Shown in pieces: positions 12,416 to 22,723 of a DNA stretch of 64,000 bases. The notes under the pieces are model-generated. The model searched no databases. It was not told the origin of the DNA and saw only the letters and a list, made by a program, of their open reading frames with translations. This DNA comes from Melampsora larici-populina 98AG31. Its lineage: Eukaryota > Basidiomycota > Pucciniomycetes > Pucciniales > Melampsoraceae. The position numbers and the translations under genes are program-made. The stretch covers positions 404,777 through 468,776 of the forward strand of contig NW_006768794.1 in NCBI RefSeq assembly GCF_000204055.1, read 5' to 3'. Numbering within the stretch: position 1 is the first letter of the stretch; each line of letters starts with the position of its first letter.

Positions 12416-14147
12416 TTTGATTCGATCTATTTGATTGGACGTTGAGGAAGTAGAGGGAAGTAGGCTGAGTCTCGAGGTCAGGGGCTGCCAGGAGAGAGTT
12501 CAAGTGAAAGTCAATGATGATGACGTCACCTCGATCAATCACATGTAAAAATGTGAGCCGGCCCCGAGTATGACGGGTCCGGGTAGGCGCTTTGCCCGGC
12601 CTTGGGTGGAGCCGGGTACCTGTCAGTAGCCCTCGGGGTTGACCAGGGCACACCAGAGTAGGGATGCAGGGCATTCTTGTAGCTCAATAGGGGTTTGAGT
12701 CTGTCAAAATAAGATCTACTAACCCTGCATCCTGATTATTGTGAAATATGGTTGGCGGAAAAAAGGTTGGAGCCCTTGCCGGGTCAGGCGCCCAAGCGGC
12801 TGGATGTGCCCACAGGGCCATTTTTTACTGCCATCAAGCTAGGTTTAAGTGCCCCAGGGCCCATACTGTCAGCTCTGTGAAAGGTGTTGAGGCCAGGCAG
12901 GGGTGGGTCCACTGCCAGGTCACAGCCCTAATTAAATGTACATAATATTCTGTCACATTTCATCATGTATGATATGAGTTGATCATAGTCACACAGTGCA
13001 CAATCCAAGTCCCACACTGCTTCTTGTATGCTTCCAGCAAAACAAGGCACTCGTTAAGAAGTTTATGACAACAAGGTAGGCTTTGGCCTGTGAGGGGAAT
13101 GAGTTTTTGCAGGAGAAATCTGGCTCTTTTATGATGTTTTCCCCATCTGTGGATTTTCATGAGGCAACAGAGTTTTTTGTTTGCCTCTCTGAGGCACATT
13201 GATTCATCTCCAATTCATCATCACTTACAAGCTCCCTGAAAACTTACAACATATTCTGCTTCTCTGTGATTGACTCATGCCATTTACTAAACTTAACAAA
13301 CAATCATAACCTATCATCATCTTGATTTCCAATCACTCATTTTGATTTTGGGCAATGAGAAATTAACTCATCTCAAATATCTCATTGATTCATTGATGAC
13401 TCAATAGAATCATACATTGAGGGTTTGATGGAATCACCCAATTGTTTCATTTCATTGATAGTGAAATCACTTGGTCCAAGTCTAACCCCTTGGTCCATTG
13501 TTTCTATTCATCACCTGTAATTGTTTGAAATACAAAAGTCAAATTTATGACTATGAAAGTCAAGTTATCAAAGTGAGAGTTGAACTTGTAAAGATCACAG
13601 GCTCAGCCATGGGCAAAAACCAAAGTTCAATTAGTACAAATCAGAGTAGAGTTGGTAATTATTAAAGTTTGAAGTTGGGTATTGCTATGATATACTGAGC
13701 TCTAGAGATGAGATACAAGGAGGCCAGTTGAGCAGAACTGCACAGCATGAGTGTGATAGAGCAAGATTTTTCTTGGCAAAATGTTGATTGGAGGTGATCT
13801 TGATGCAAGAGAGCCCTGAGTTGTAAAGCTTCTTCCAGGTTTATAATGGATTATTGAAACTTGAGAGCCTGTCTAGAGCAGCTTTCAAAACACCATATAA
13901 CTGATCAGAAATAATAGATCATCAACTGAAAAATGGCTTGCAAAAACAGGGGGAAAAGTGATAACAAACAGCATTTTTTGAAAAATTGAAAAATTGATCA
14001 TTTTCAAAAAATAATGCATTTCTCCCACTCTTTGTAAGCTATACTGAACAGGGCCTTATTTGGATGCTGAATGCTGTTTATCCTGCGGAAATACTTCTGA
14101 ATTGTTGATGGAGTCAAAATTGAACAGAGACCAGACTGTGACAGAGG
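12416..14147. other. promoter side of the peptidase gene and spacer
   Basis: The first 100 bases should hold the promoter of the minus-strand peptidase. Two GC-rich patches (about 12555-12660 and 12765-12920) stand out from AT-rich surroundings, but I recognise no gene in them. The remainder to 14147 is AT-rich without a supportable feature. Confidence 0.4.
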
Positions 14148-14739
14148 TAAGAGCATCCACAATGATCCACTTACTTTGAGGGGTCACAAATGGACCCCCA
14201 ACCTTGATTTTCAGATGTGGGAGTCAGAAACCAAGTGTGGGCACAACAGAGCACTCAAATCTGCTGTCTTTGGGTTGAAAAACCTTAGTTTAATGCTGCA
14301 TATGCTTTTACTCAGATGCTGAGTGGATTGGACTCATGATTGCAGTCAATTTCTTTTTGATGTGTGTTCTGTATTTCTTATTAGTGCATGTGATGTCAAG
14401 AGCCCCTACAGGCCCCCCAGATATGGAGACTCTTGATCAAAATTTGAGGGCTCTCAATGTCTCACCTTGTACTTTGCAAGAACTGCTGTACAGTTGCTCC
14501 AGTCTAGTCACAACCAGAGCCCGGCCCCGCCCTGGGACCCAAATGTTAGGGGGTCCCAGTAATACCCAAAAAAATTTGCAGGGTTTTTTTGGTGAAAGTT
14601 CCTTTTCTTCACTCTATCACTGCATACTTCACCCTTGTATTGTAAAGATACAAGTCTATGCTGTTCTGTACCCCAGGAGTTGTGATGAGAGGTGCTCCAC
14701 CTACTTACACCACGGGGCGGGTGGCACATGACACTCACG

Positions 14740-14930
14740 TGAATTAATAAACCACACGCTGTCTACATTTCCATACCCAATGTGAGCTACACATGCCAGC
14801 CAGCGTGAGCTCCACCCAATGTGATCCGTATCATAACAAGGTGAGCATCTCACATCACAACAAGGTGGAATGACTCACACAGTGACAAGGTGAGCTATCT
14901 GACATAACAACAGTGTAAGCCTGATCAATC
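14740..14930. repeat. degenerate short repeats
   Basis: Several copies of an ACAAGGTGAGC-like word spaced roughly 25-30 bases apart (around 14837, 14860, 14885). They are weak and diverged, and lie inside the 2.6-kb element. Confidence 0.4.
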
Positions 14931-16230
14931 AATGGCCAGATGAGTGATTCCTCTCAGTGCTCATTCCGCCTTGTTTGGTATTAATAGCCAACCCACTCAA
15001 ATCAGGCTTGGCTGTTGTTTTTGCTGCCAGAATTGTGCATAAATAAAGTCATCCACTTTTTGCATTAGAAGAAACTCTCAAATACTACATACATTTATCA
15101 AGCAAAGAGGAAAGATAAAATTGGAAGAGCACAGTTGAAAAATAGAGAGAGAAAGATTTATATCAAATAAAATTGATCAGAAGGTGATGGGGATCTCTGT
15201 ATCAAAGGGAATGATGATGTGAATATGACTGATTTTGAGACATGAAGCCAAATAGATGTATATATCACTTGTCTAATATGGACAGGTGATTGAGCCAGTG
15301 ATTGAGCGATCTGATCTATGGACAAGCAAGAGTAGGATTAAAAGGAAGAGTTCGATAAAAAGCAGTTACAAGAGATCAGCAAATTTGAATCATGAAGTTA
15401 AGATGTTTGAGAACAGGAAAGTTGCACTTGAAATATTAAGTTTTTGTAGATTGTTACTTTGAAAGAAAGGAGCTTGTCTTGAGTGTATCCGTTTTGTTGA
15501 ATGATTATTATTTGTTTTACTATAGCTGATCTTACTGAATCTCCTGATCTACATAATAGAATTGGAGAAGAATGATAAAGATTGATTAGTTCATTGAGTA
15601 ATTGTTTATTGAACTTCAGAAGAATTGGCTTTGAAGTAGTATGATGAAGTGTGATTCTTTTATGAGTCTTTGAAGAGGAGAAAGAGAGATAAACCTACAA
15701 TGGTCAAAGTAGATTGATATTGTCAAAGAACAATAAAAGGCATTGATGAATATGATGGGATTGATTAAGACAATTGATCAGAAAAGATTGATGTGAAGGA
15801 CAGACAAACTTACCATGATGTTATCCAATTTGTCCTTGCAATCTATTGCATTCATGTGATGCAGTTGTTGAATCTTGCTATTGAAGATGCGAGAGATGCA
15901 AGAGATGCAAGAGTGAGACTGCTTGTGATCGATCAAAGTGGTGAAGTAGGAGTGGGTTGCAAACTTGCGTGCGGAATGACTTAGAAGAACGATGGTGGTC
16001 AGTGTATTTTAGAGAAGTAAAAACCGGTGACGTCACTGTCCCTCAGAAAAATAAAAAATAAAAATAAAAATACCAAAAAAAAATGTTCAAGTACAAATTT
16101 CCTTGTCTTGTGTTCTCGAGAATTTGAGTCATCCAAGCTGATTCAGGTGCTGAGAACCTGGCTGATAGGTCCTGCTCACACGCATCAGCTCATCCGCTAA
16201 TAGGCTGGTACATCACAGTAGCATAACATG

Positions 16231-16335
16231 CGTGTAGAACGGGTGACCTCACCAGCGAGCTCACGTGTAGAACAGGTGACAAGCTTGGATGAGGGCCACA
16301 TATCCGCGGTCACACTGCTGCCACCTGTTCTACAC
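16231..16335. repeat. direct plus inverted short repeat cluster
   Basis: CGTGTAGAACGGGTGAC at 16231 is repeated as CGTGTAGAACAGGTGAC at 16264 and occurs inverted as CACCTGTTCTACAC at about 16322-16335. The 14-base inverted pair is exact. Confidence 0.65.
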
Positions 16336-16978
16336 AACCACTTGGGGTGGTCATACCCAACTTACATTCCACGTGGTCCCAGTTCAAAGTCGCCCCTTGG
16401 TGTACTCAAGGTACATAAGTATTTAAATACTTAAGTAAGGTACTTAATAACTCAATATTAGGTCCATTAGGTACCTAGACCCAAATGTCGGAGGTTTTTC
16501 AAAACAAAGTGGCCAAGCAGATTGACTCACCAAGTCATTTCTGACACAAACACCCCCCTTAGAGCCCAAAAATGACTCTTTACACATGATTTGTAAGTAA
16601 GAGTTCAGTGTGTAAACTTGTGTAATCAAATTTCAATTTTGCAGAGCAAGTCTGGTTGTGACTAGACTGGAGCAACTGTAGCAGTTTTTTATGTTTTGAC
16701 CCCTTAAGTGTGTGAGATCTTGCATAATAGGTCCGCCATTGTGGATGCTCTAAAAGTCCACAAGAGCCATATGTGAAGCACTATTATCATATATGTGAAT
16801 GCTATACATCATATGTATAGGTGACCCAAGTGGTGAATAACCTCCAAATTTGCTTCTTTTTGCTTTTTTTGAAAAAAACACACACAAAATGTTACATCCT
16901 AGCACCACCCCTAAACCTTACTTGCCCACCAAAAAAACCAAAAAAGAAAAAAAATCTCAACCATTTATGGTGTCAAAA

Positions 16979-17047
16979 CATGTGCAAGAACTGTGCAAGA
17001 CCAATGTGCAAGATCTGTGCAAGATTTTGTGCATCAATCTTGCACAT
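16979..17047. repeat. GTGCAAGA minisatellite, left part
   Basis: About five GTGCAAGA-type units of 11-13 bases. A similar block continues at 22326-22373, on the other side of the Harbinger element, which suggests the element landed inside one array. Confidence 0.65.
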
Positions 17048-18472
17048 TAATTGTTTTGACAACCCCAGTTATTAGGGGGGCTCAAGTCAAATTTTTTTAC
17101 TACTTTTATTGTAAAAAACTTTTCCCGATTTCATAAAATTTACGCAAAATTTTATGAAATTAAGGGGTTTCAAGTTCCAAATTTTACGTGATTTTACGTT
17201 TTAAAAACTTGGACAAAGTCATAAATTTTACGTAAAATATTTTTAAAACGGTCAACCTTTTTACGTCTCCCGTTTTAAAATTAGCGTAAATTTACGCATA
17301 TAAAAAGTATCCGGTCAAGTTTTGGATCTTTTACGTCATCTTTGAAGTTTGGAGGACCGACGATCACTCCCTTACCCGGCCATTTTGTCCCTTCCTTACC
17401 GCTCTTTACCCTTACCTCCAAATTCTTTATCGCACCACCCTTTCATCTCATCCATCGATCAAGATTCTTCACTACAAATCTCAGATCAGTACTAGTTCGG
17501 ATTGCTTTCACTCAGAATCAAAATCCGAATCCGGATTTGAACCATCAATCCATCAATCCCTGATCCATCCACAAACCCGATAACGATTCGAAGTTTTATT
17601 ACCATCAAACTCGACTATCGTTTTCAACTCTAACAAACAACAAGTTTGGTATTTGAAAGAACTTCTGGATTTACTTATCATTCAATTTGGTGCTAGAATA
17701 GATAATACCATCTTCAAAGTTAGTTACCTTTCTAATTTGATTTTGTCTTTTCAAAATTGAATACCAGCGCACTATATACTGACAATCATTTATTGTTTTC
17801 TTTCTATTTAACTTTTGATAAAGGATCACGGTATTTGGCAACCAGTTTTGAATTCAAAGCCCTGTTTTCAAAATTTCAAATACTGGGCAAACCACTTTGT
17901 CACCTCTATCCTATCTCAACAGTGAATTGATCGATCATTCACTTCAAAGCTGAACCAATCCGGCATCTGTGAGTGTATTTTTGATGATTATCCACTGCAT
18001 CCGCTCTTGGTTTGTTAGTTTCAAAGGTCAAGGATCTCAATTCAGTTAGAAATGAGAACCTCGTTAAACTTGAGGATCCCAGTTTGGTTAGAAATGGGAA
18101 CCTCATCAACTTTGAAATGAAAACCTCACCAAACACCCATCATCAAATCAATTCTAAATACAACATTAGATCCATAGAAACCTATTATTACTAACCAATC
18201 ACATGTTGAACACTTGTCTGCAGTTCATCTTGTGCTTGGCTGTGGCCAAATTTGGCCCATGAAACCGGGCATCAAGTATTTCAAACCGGTTGCCATATAG
18301 CACAATCTTTCAATAAAACCGATTTGATAACAGACCAATCAACCAAGACTTTTCACGTTTTGTTCTCATCAATCTGGATTCAAAGATCTTTGGTAGACAT
18401 TAAGCTGTGTACGTATCATGTCATTGTGCCTCACAATCTACTATCACTGATATTTTCATATCCATTTGCAGG

Positions 18473-20233
18473 ATGCCACGCCGTTCACAGGACCAGATCG
18501 CAGCAGACTGTGGCTTAGCACCCGGACAAAAACCCACAGCACTCCAGATTTGCCAATCTAAAGAAATTTCAAAACAACGCGAGGCCTCTGCTAGCACCTC
18601 CAAATCTCAACCACCAAAACTGCCTAAACTCAAGGTCCCTCAGTCAACAGCAACCGCTAGTACCTCCAAATCTCAACCACCAAAACTGCCTAAAGTCCAG
18701 GTCCCTCAGTCAACAGCAACCACTGTTGCCTCTCATTCGAATCTAACTGTTGGCTCCTCCTCTTTCAAGCCTCCCTTGAAACCGAAATCGAAAGTTGTCA
18801 AGAACCAGATCAATTTAGAAGAAATTGAAGTCAAGGATCCTGTTAATGGCCCACGGTTTGACCTGAACGACTTGGATCACCTCCTCAATTTGATGTCCAT
18901 GCAAGAAAACCAAGATTGTCTCTTTGGTTCTGGAAGCATAACAGCCGTGGATGGGACTTCTCGAACGGGTTGTTGGGAAACCCTTGCGGCTTTAATGAAT
19001 GTCTATCATAATGATCGCCACAAGAAATCTTCAGCTAATGCCAACAACAAAATGAGACTCACTGGTGAAGAAATGTCGAAGAGATGGAGACGCATCAAAG
19101 ACAAATATCTTGACACTAAGCGTTACTTCGATAAATCAACCGGTACGGGTTTGCTAGATAAAGATATTGCTAAAGGACTTGATACCGCTGAGAAGAAAAA
19201 AGAATATATGTGCCCAAGATATGATGTCATTCATGAAATTTTTGGTCACAAAGCAAATGTAACTCCGCATGCAATCCTTGATACAGCAAGACCAACTCAG
19301 ATTTCTATCCCTACTCTGGATCAAATCAATGAAGATGTAGTTATCGATCCAACCTTGGATGCTGAGTATCATTACAAATCAAATGACTTTGAGATACAGC
19401 CTGAATATCATCATGAATACCCTCACCAATCTCCACCACCTCGTCGAACTACTGTCAACTTGAAAGACAACATTGATGATATGGCTTCTTCACAAGTTTT
19501 GGGTATTCAACTTCAATCAACAACACCTGGATCCAAACAATTGTCACCTGCTCATGACAGTGATCTTCGATACTCGACTCCTGACTTACCCAATCCTATA
19601 TCACCAACTCCTGACTTACCCAATCCTATATCACCAACTCCTGACTTACCCGATCCTTTGTCACCAACTCCTGACTTACCCGATCCTATATCGGCCAATG
19701 AGGATGGTGCTCAATCAATCAGAAAGGCTACCAGGACAGCCACGAAGCGCAAGCGAGGCGCTGAATCAGTTGCCAATCGACCAATGAAACCCTTACCTTT
19801 GGTTGATCCTAATCCAGGCCGCCACAAGGCACCAGCAGCTACGATTGTCAAAGATCGTGATCAAAAATGTTTTGATTTTTTTGATAAAAAGACAGAGGAG
19901 AAAAAGAAAGCAGGAAGCGATCTAATTGAAGCTCAAGGAAAAATAGCTGGAGACGCTTTGAAATGGGACAAAGAAAAGTATCAAAATGAATGTAAACAGG
20001 CTGAGAAAGCAGAGAGTTCAAAAGCTAAGATTGCAAGTGAGCTGGCTGATAAGAATATTAACTGGGAAAGGGAGAAGTTTAACAAGGAAGATTCAAGATT
20101 GGTAAAAGCTGAAGAGGCTCGAGTGGAAGCAGAAAGAATCAAGACTCGCCGAGAGGTCATGGAATCATGTCAACTAAAGAACATGTCTGTTCAGGAGATG
20201 AAAGCATATATGGATTTATTATTTGAAAAGTGA
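18473..20233 (+). CDS. Myb/SANT-like DNA-binding partner of the Harbinger transposase
   Basis: 586 residues in one exon. The ATG at 18473 follows a TTTGCAG acceptor-like site, so a 5' non-coding exon is possible; an upstream ATG in frame at 18407 is less likely. Residues 125-258 form a trihelix/SANT-like domain (RFDLNDLDHLL, GCWETLAALMNVYHND, MSKRWRRIKDKYLD). A Pro- and Ser-rich N-terminal part holds a 66-bp tandem duplication (18590-18721). A linker holds four 30-bp repeats (19578-19697, unit TPDLPNPISP). The C-terminal 110 residues are charged and predicted coiled coil. In this superfamily the Myb-like protein helps the transposase enter the nucleus and bind the element ends. The frame is intact, in contrast to its partner. 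Confidence 0.82.
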   Translation: MPRRSQDQIAADCGLAPGQKPTALQICQSKEISKQREASASTSKSQPPKLPKLKVPQSTATASTSKSQPPKLPKVQVPQSTATTVASHSNLTVGSSSFKPPLKPKSKVVKNQINLEEIEVKDPVNGPRFDLNDLDHLLNLMSMQENQDCLFGSGSITAVDGTSRTGCWETLAALMNVYHNDRHKKSSANANNKMRLTGEEMSKRWRRIKDKYLDTKRYFDKSTGTGLLDKDIAKGLDTAEKKKEYMCPRYDVIHEIFGHKANVTPHAILDTARPTQISIPTLDQINEDVVIDPTLDAEYHYKSNDFEIQPEYHHEYPHQSPPPRRTTVNLKDNIDDMASSQVLGIQLQSTTPGSKQLSPAHDSDLRYSTPDLPNPISPTPDLPNPISPTPDLPDPLSPTPDLPDPISANEDGAQSIRKATRTATKRKRGAESVANRPMKPLPLVDPNPGRHKAPAATIVKDRDQKCFDFFDKKTEEKKKAGSDLIEAQGKIAGDALKWDKEKYQNECKQAEKAESSKAKIASELADKNINWEREKFNKEDSRLVKAEEARVEAERIKTRREVMESCQLKNMSVQEMKAYMDLLFEK

Positions 20234-20458
20234 ACTTATCGATTGAGTTGACCCAAGTGTAGTTACAAATATCTATTATGATTTTATATCTACAAGAATA
20301 TTTTTATTTACCTATGTATCAGTTTATTTTAAGAAGCAAAATTTGTATCGAAATTGAAATTTTAACTAGTTTCGTATTGTGTACATGATTGTTTCAGAGG
20401 GATTGAGGTGAGAATTCAAAAATAAGAAAGGTGAGAATTAAAAAATAACAAGACAGCC

Positions 20459-21844
20459 TTATAAAGTTTCATCAAAAGAAACAGCATAGTCCCTTACAAG
20501 TTCTCGACGTAGAACTCCAATTGAATCAGTAGGATCTACTTCCAAGTCAAGACCAGCAGCTGATTGGTAATTATCGTGTAAGTAATCATCTTTCAATTCC
20601 TCCTCCCACTGATCCCCTAAGTCCGCAAGCATATTGCTTAGAATTGCACACACTTTGATCCAGATCAATATAAATGGCATATCCTTATTTTCATCAAGCC
20701 TCAATCACAATCCTTGAAGAGATCCAAAGCGTTCTTTCCAAACACCAATACCATGTTCATTTCGAATTTGGGCTATAGCCACAAGGGTATTGAATGCAGC
20801 GTTTCTCTGAATCTTTGATGCTGGCGACTTGTAAGTTGAAACCACTGTGTTAGTGATTTTGTATGCCGAGTCTCCCAATAAGTATTCATCTTAAAAGAAG
20901 TTGTAATGAGAATGTCAGTTAAAAGGTCAATTCTGTTCAGATCACAAAGAGGCAAGAGAAAACTCACCATCCAAAAAGTAAAGCTCCGGATCTTGAGAGA
21001 GCGACATGGTTGAAAATACTTTTTGATCATGACACAAACCAGGCCATCCACTATAGAGAGCAATGATTCGACGATCACAATCAACAACCACTTGGCAATT
21101 GAGAGAGTATCTCTTCTTTCAATCAAAGAAAGTCTCTCCGTCAAGGCCGGGCCGTTGATATAATGGGATGTTGGTTCCATCAACAAAACCGACACATCCC
21201 GGAAATCCCTCAAGAGACATCACTGTTGATATCTCTTCTCGTCTTTCTTCACTAGGCCATTGAATATAGTGACTACATGTCTTGTCGATGGCGGTGAGAA
21301 CACGTCGAGTACAGTCAACAATTGCTCCCATTGACCTCTTGTAATCTCTCCCCAGACGGCGGACAGAACAGCCATTACCATTACTTCCAAGCCGCTCAAG
21401 AGTAAGAGCAAGTTGAATGATGGGAGCAGGCTGTGGGTTTCGACTAGTCGACATGAAGATACCGTGGCCTTGTATGGCTTCTAGGATGGCGTAGAAGCCG
21501 GCGTGAGAAGTTCTCATCAATTGTCAAAACTCGACTTCTCGATCACAAAGCAAGTCATTTAAACTGAAGTCCATTTCAAATGGCATCTTCCACCGTGCAT
21601 CATGGTAACGGAGGTTTTCCAGGATTTCCAAGAGATCCTTGGCATCGTCGACATCGTTGAAGAGGAGATTGGTCAAGAAGGCTGTCTCGTCATCATCATC
21701 AAAAAGAATATCGCCAAACGTCGGAATGATACATTCACCAAGTATTTCTTCTTCGATCATTTGATCATCTTCATCTTCTTTGGCTATTTGAAGAAGCTCT
21801 TCAGCTGTGTGAATAGTTTTTTTTCTTTGTGATGTTCGAACCAT
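20459..21844 (-). pseudogene. PIF/Harbinger DDE transposase with three in-frame TGA codons
   Basis: Two exons, 21844-20968 and 20889-20459, keep one frame of 436 codons. The catalytic set is present: GFVDGTN (Asp222), GWPGLCHDQKVF and VWKERFG. The N-terminal helix-turn-helix part reads LERLGSNGNG. The frame is stopped by TGA at 21526-21524, 21121-21119 and 20707-20705. Each sits where an Arg CGA codon fits the alignment of the family (for example FFD-stop-KKRYSLNCQ), so each is explained by one C-to-T change at CpG. No frameshift is seen. The gene is therefore dead unless there is readthrough, though its ends could still be mobilised in trans. Confidence 0.85.
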
Positions 21845-22325
21845 CTGGAAAATGAGTTTGGAACGGTTTTTGAGACCTTTGAAAAGGTTGAGTGGGCATG
21901 GATTGGGCTTGATTTACTTGGTCAACAGGTGATATCTCATTACAAGGTTGGTCATAAAAAGCTCGGGTAATCAAAACGGTCAAGTTTCTTGTACGACCAC
22001 AATTATGCAACGTGGTGGATTTTTACAAACGGTCAGTTTTAAACTTTTACGCTGTTGTATGAAACTTGACCGATTTTTTAAAAAAGCGTATAAAAAATTG
22101 GAACTTGAAACCCCTTATTGGGAAATGTTATACAACATCCCCAAATTTTTTTAAGCAGCAAATTTGCGTAAATTTACTGCTCAGAAGGAGATCCGAATAA
22201 TTTTTTTGGTCCTTTTTTACAAATTGGGAGAAGTTTTTACAGCACAGTACCGTAAAAAACTTTCCCCAATTTTTTAAGAAAGGGCCGTAAATATTTCGAC
22301 TTGAGCCCCCTTATTGTGTTCCAAC

Positions 22326-22373
22326 TGGTGCAAAAACTGCGCAAGACCAACATGCAAGATCCAGGCAAGATCC
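22326..22373. repeat. GTGCAAGA minisatellite, right part
   Basis: GTGCAAAAACT, GCGCAAGACC, ATGCAAGATCC and related units match the block at 16979-17047 on the left side of the Harbinger element. Confidence 0.6.
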
Positions 22374-22390
22374 GTGCAAGTTCTATTCAT

Positions 22391-22723
22391 TACTTGGCAC
22401 AAATGAATTTTGAAGTTTGAACACCACAATTTTGGACCCAAAATCTCTGCAGGGCAAAACTTATCAGTTCAACTTGCGTGGCACGTACCAGGTACCGTAC
22501 CTGCGGGCCGCGCCAGGGACTTAGATAGGTCTCCTGCGGGGCGGGCCTGGGGTACGTACTCGGGTTTACCGTATGCACTTAAAAAACAATCCCGAGTCAG
22601 TGCTGGTGGTGCCGTGTGCAGCATTCAGCATTTAACTCAGCATTCTCATCACCACTTCTCATCACAAGAACATCAGCAACATCAAGAACAAGACCACGAA
22701 CAACATCAAGAACATCGATCATC
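22391..22723 (+). promoter_or_regulatory. upstream region of the RING-CH ligase gene
   Basis: A GC-rich tract at 22480-22570 contains the palindrome CAGGTACCGTACCTG and flanking GGGCC boxes, then a CAACATCAAGAA-rich leader up to the start codon. It is the probable promoter and 5' leader by position only. Confidence 0.4.

Larger units (their letters stand above)
14151..16750. mobile_element. 2.6-kb non-autonomous element, GAGCATCCAC family, TAA duplication
   Basis: Starts GAGCATCCACAATG at 14151 and ends CATTGTGGATGCTC at 16750. TAA lies directly outside each end (14148-14150 and 16751-16753). A second inverted block about 330 bases in on the left and 70 bases in on the right shares CAGTTGCTCCAGTCTAGTCA (left near 14494, right inverted near 16670). 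Three-base TWA duplications are typical of PIF/Harbinger elements, so I place it there by inference. No transposase frame is inside; the longest frames lack motifs. The same termini bound the MITE at 56697-57370. Confidence 0.82.
17075..22310. mobile_element. complete PIF/Harbinger element with two genes
   Basis: The left end is GGGGGGCTCAAGTC from 17075 and the right end is GACTTGAGCCCCC to 22310. TTA lies on both outer sides (17072-17074 and 22311-22313), the expected 3-bp duplication. A nested inverted pair TAAGGGGTTTCAAGTTCC lies about 85 bases in on the left and 195 on the right. Both subterminal regions are full of TTTTACG/CGTAAA words, likely binding sites for the Myb-like partner. It carries the standard pair of genes in convergent orientation: a Myb/SANT-like protein (18473-20233, plus) and a DDE transposase (20459-21844, minus, broken). 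Length is 5,236 bp. Confidence 0.9.

Noticed and set aside
14336..14731. 131-residue open frame inside the 2.6-kb element
   Set aside because: It crosses the element's inner inverted repeat and has no domain similarity I recognise.
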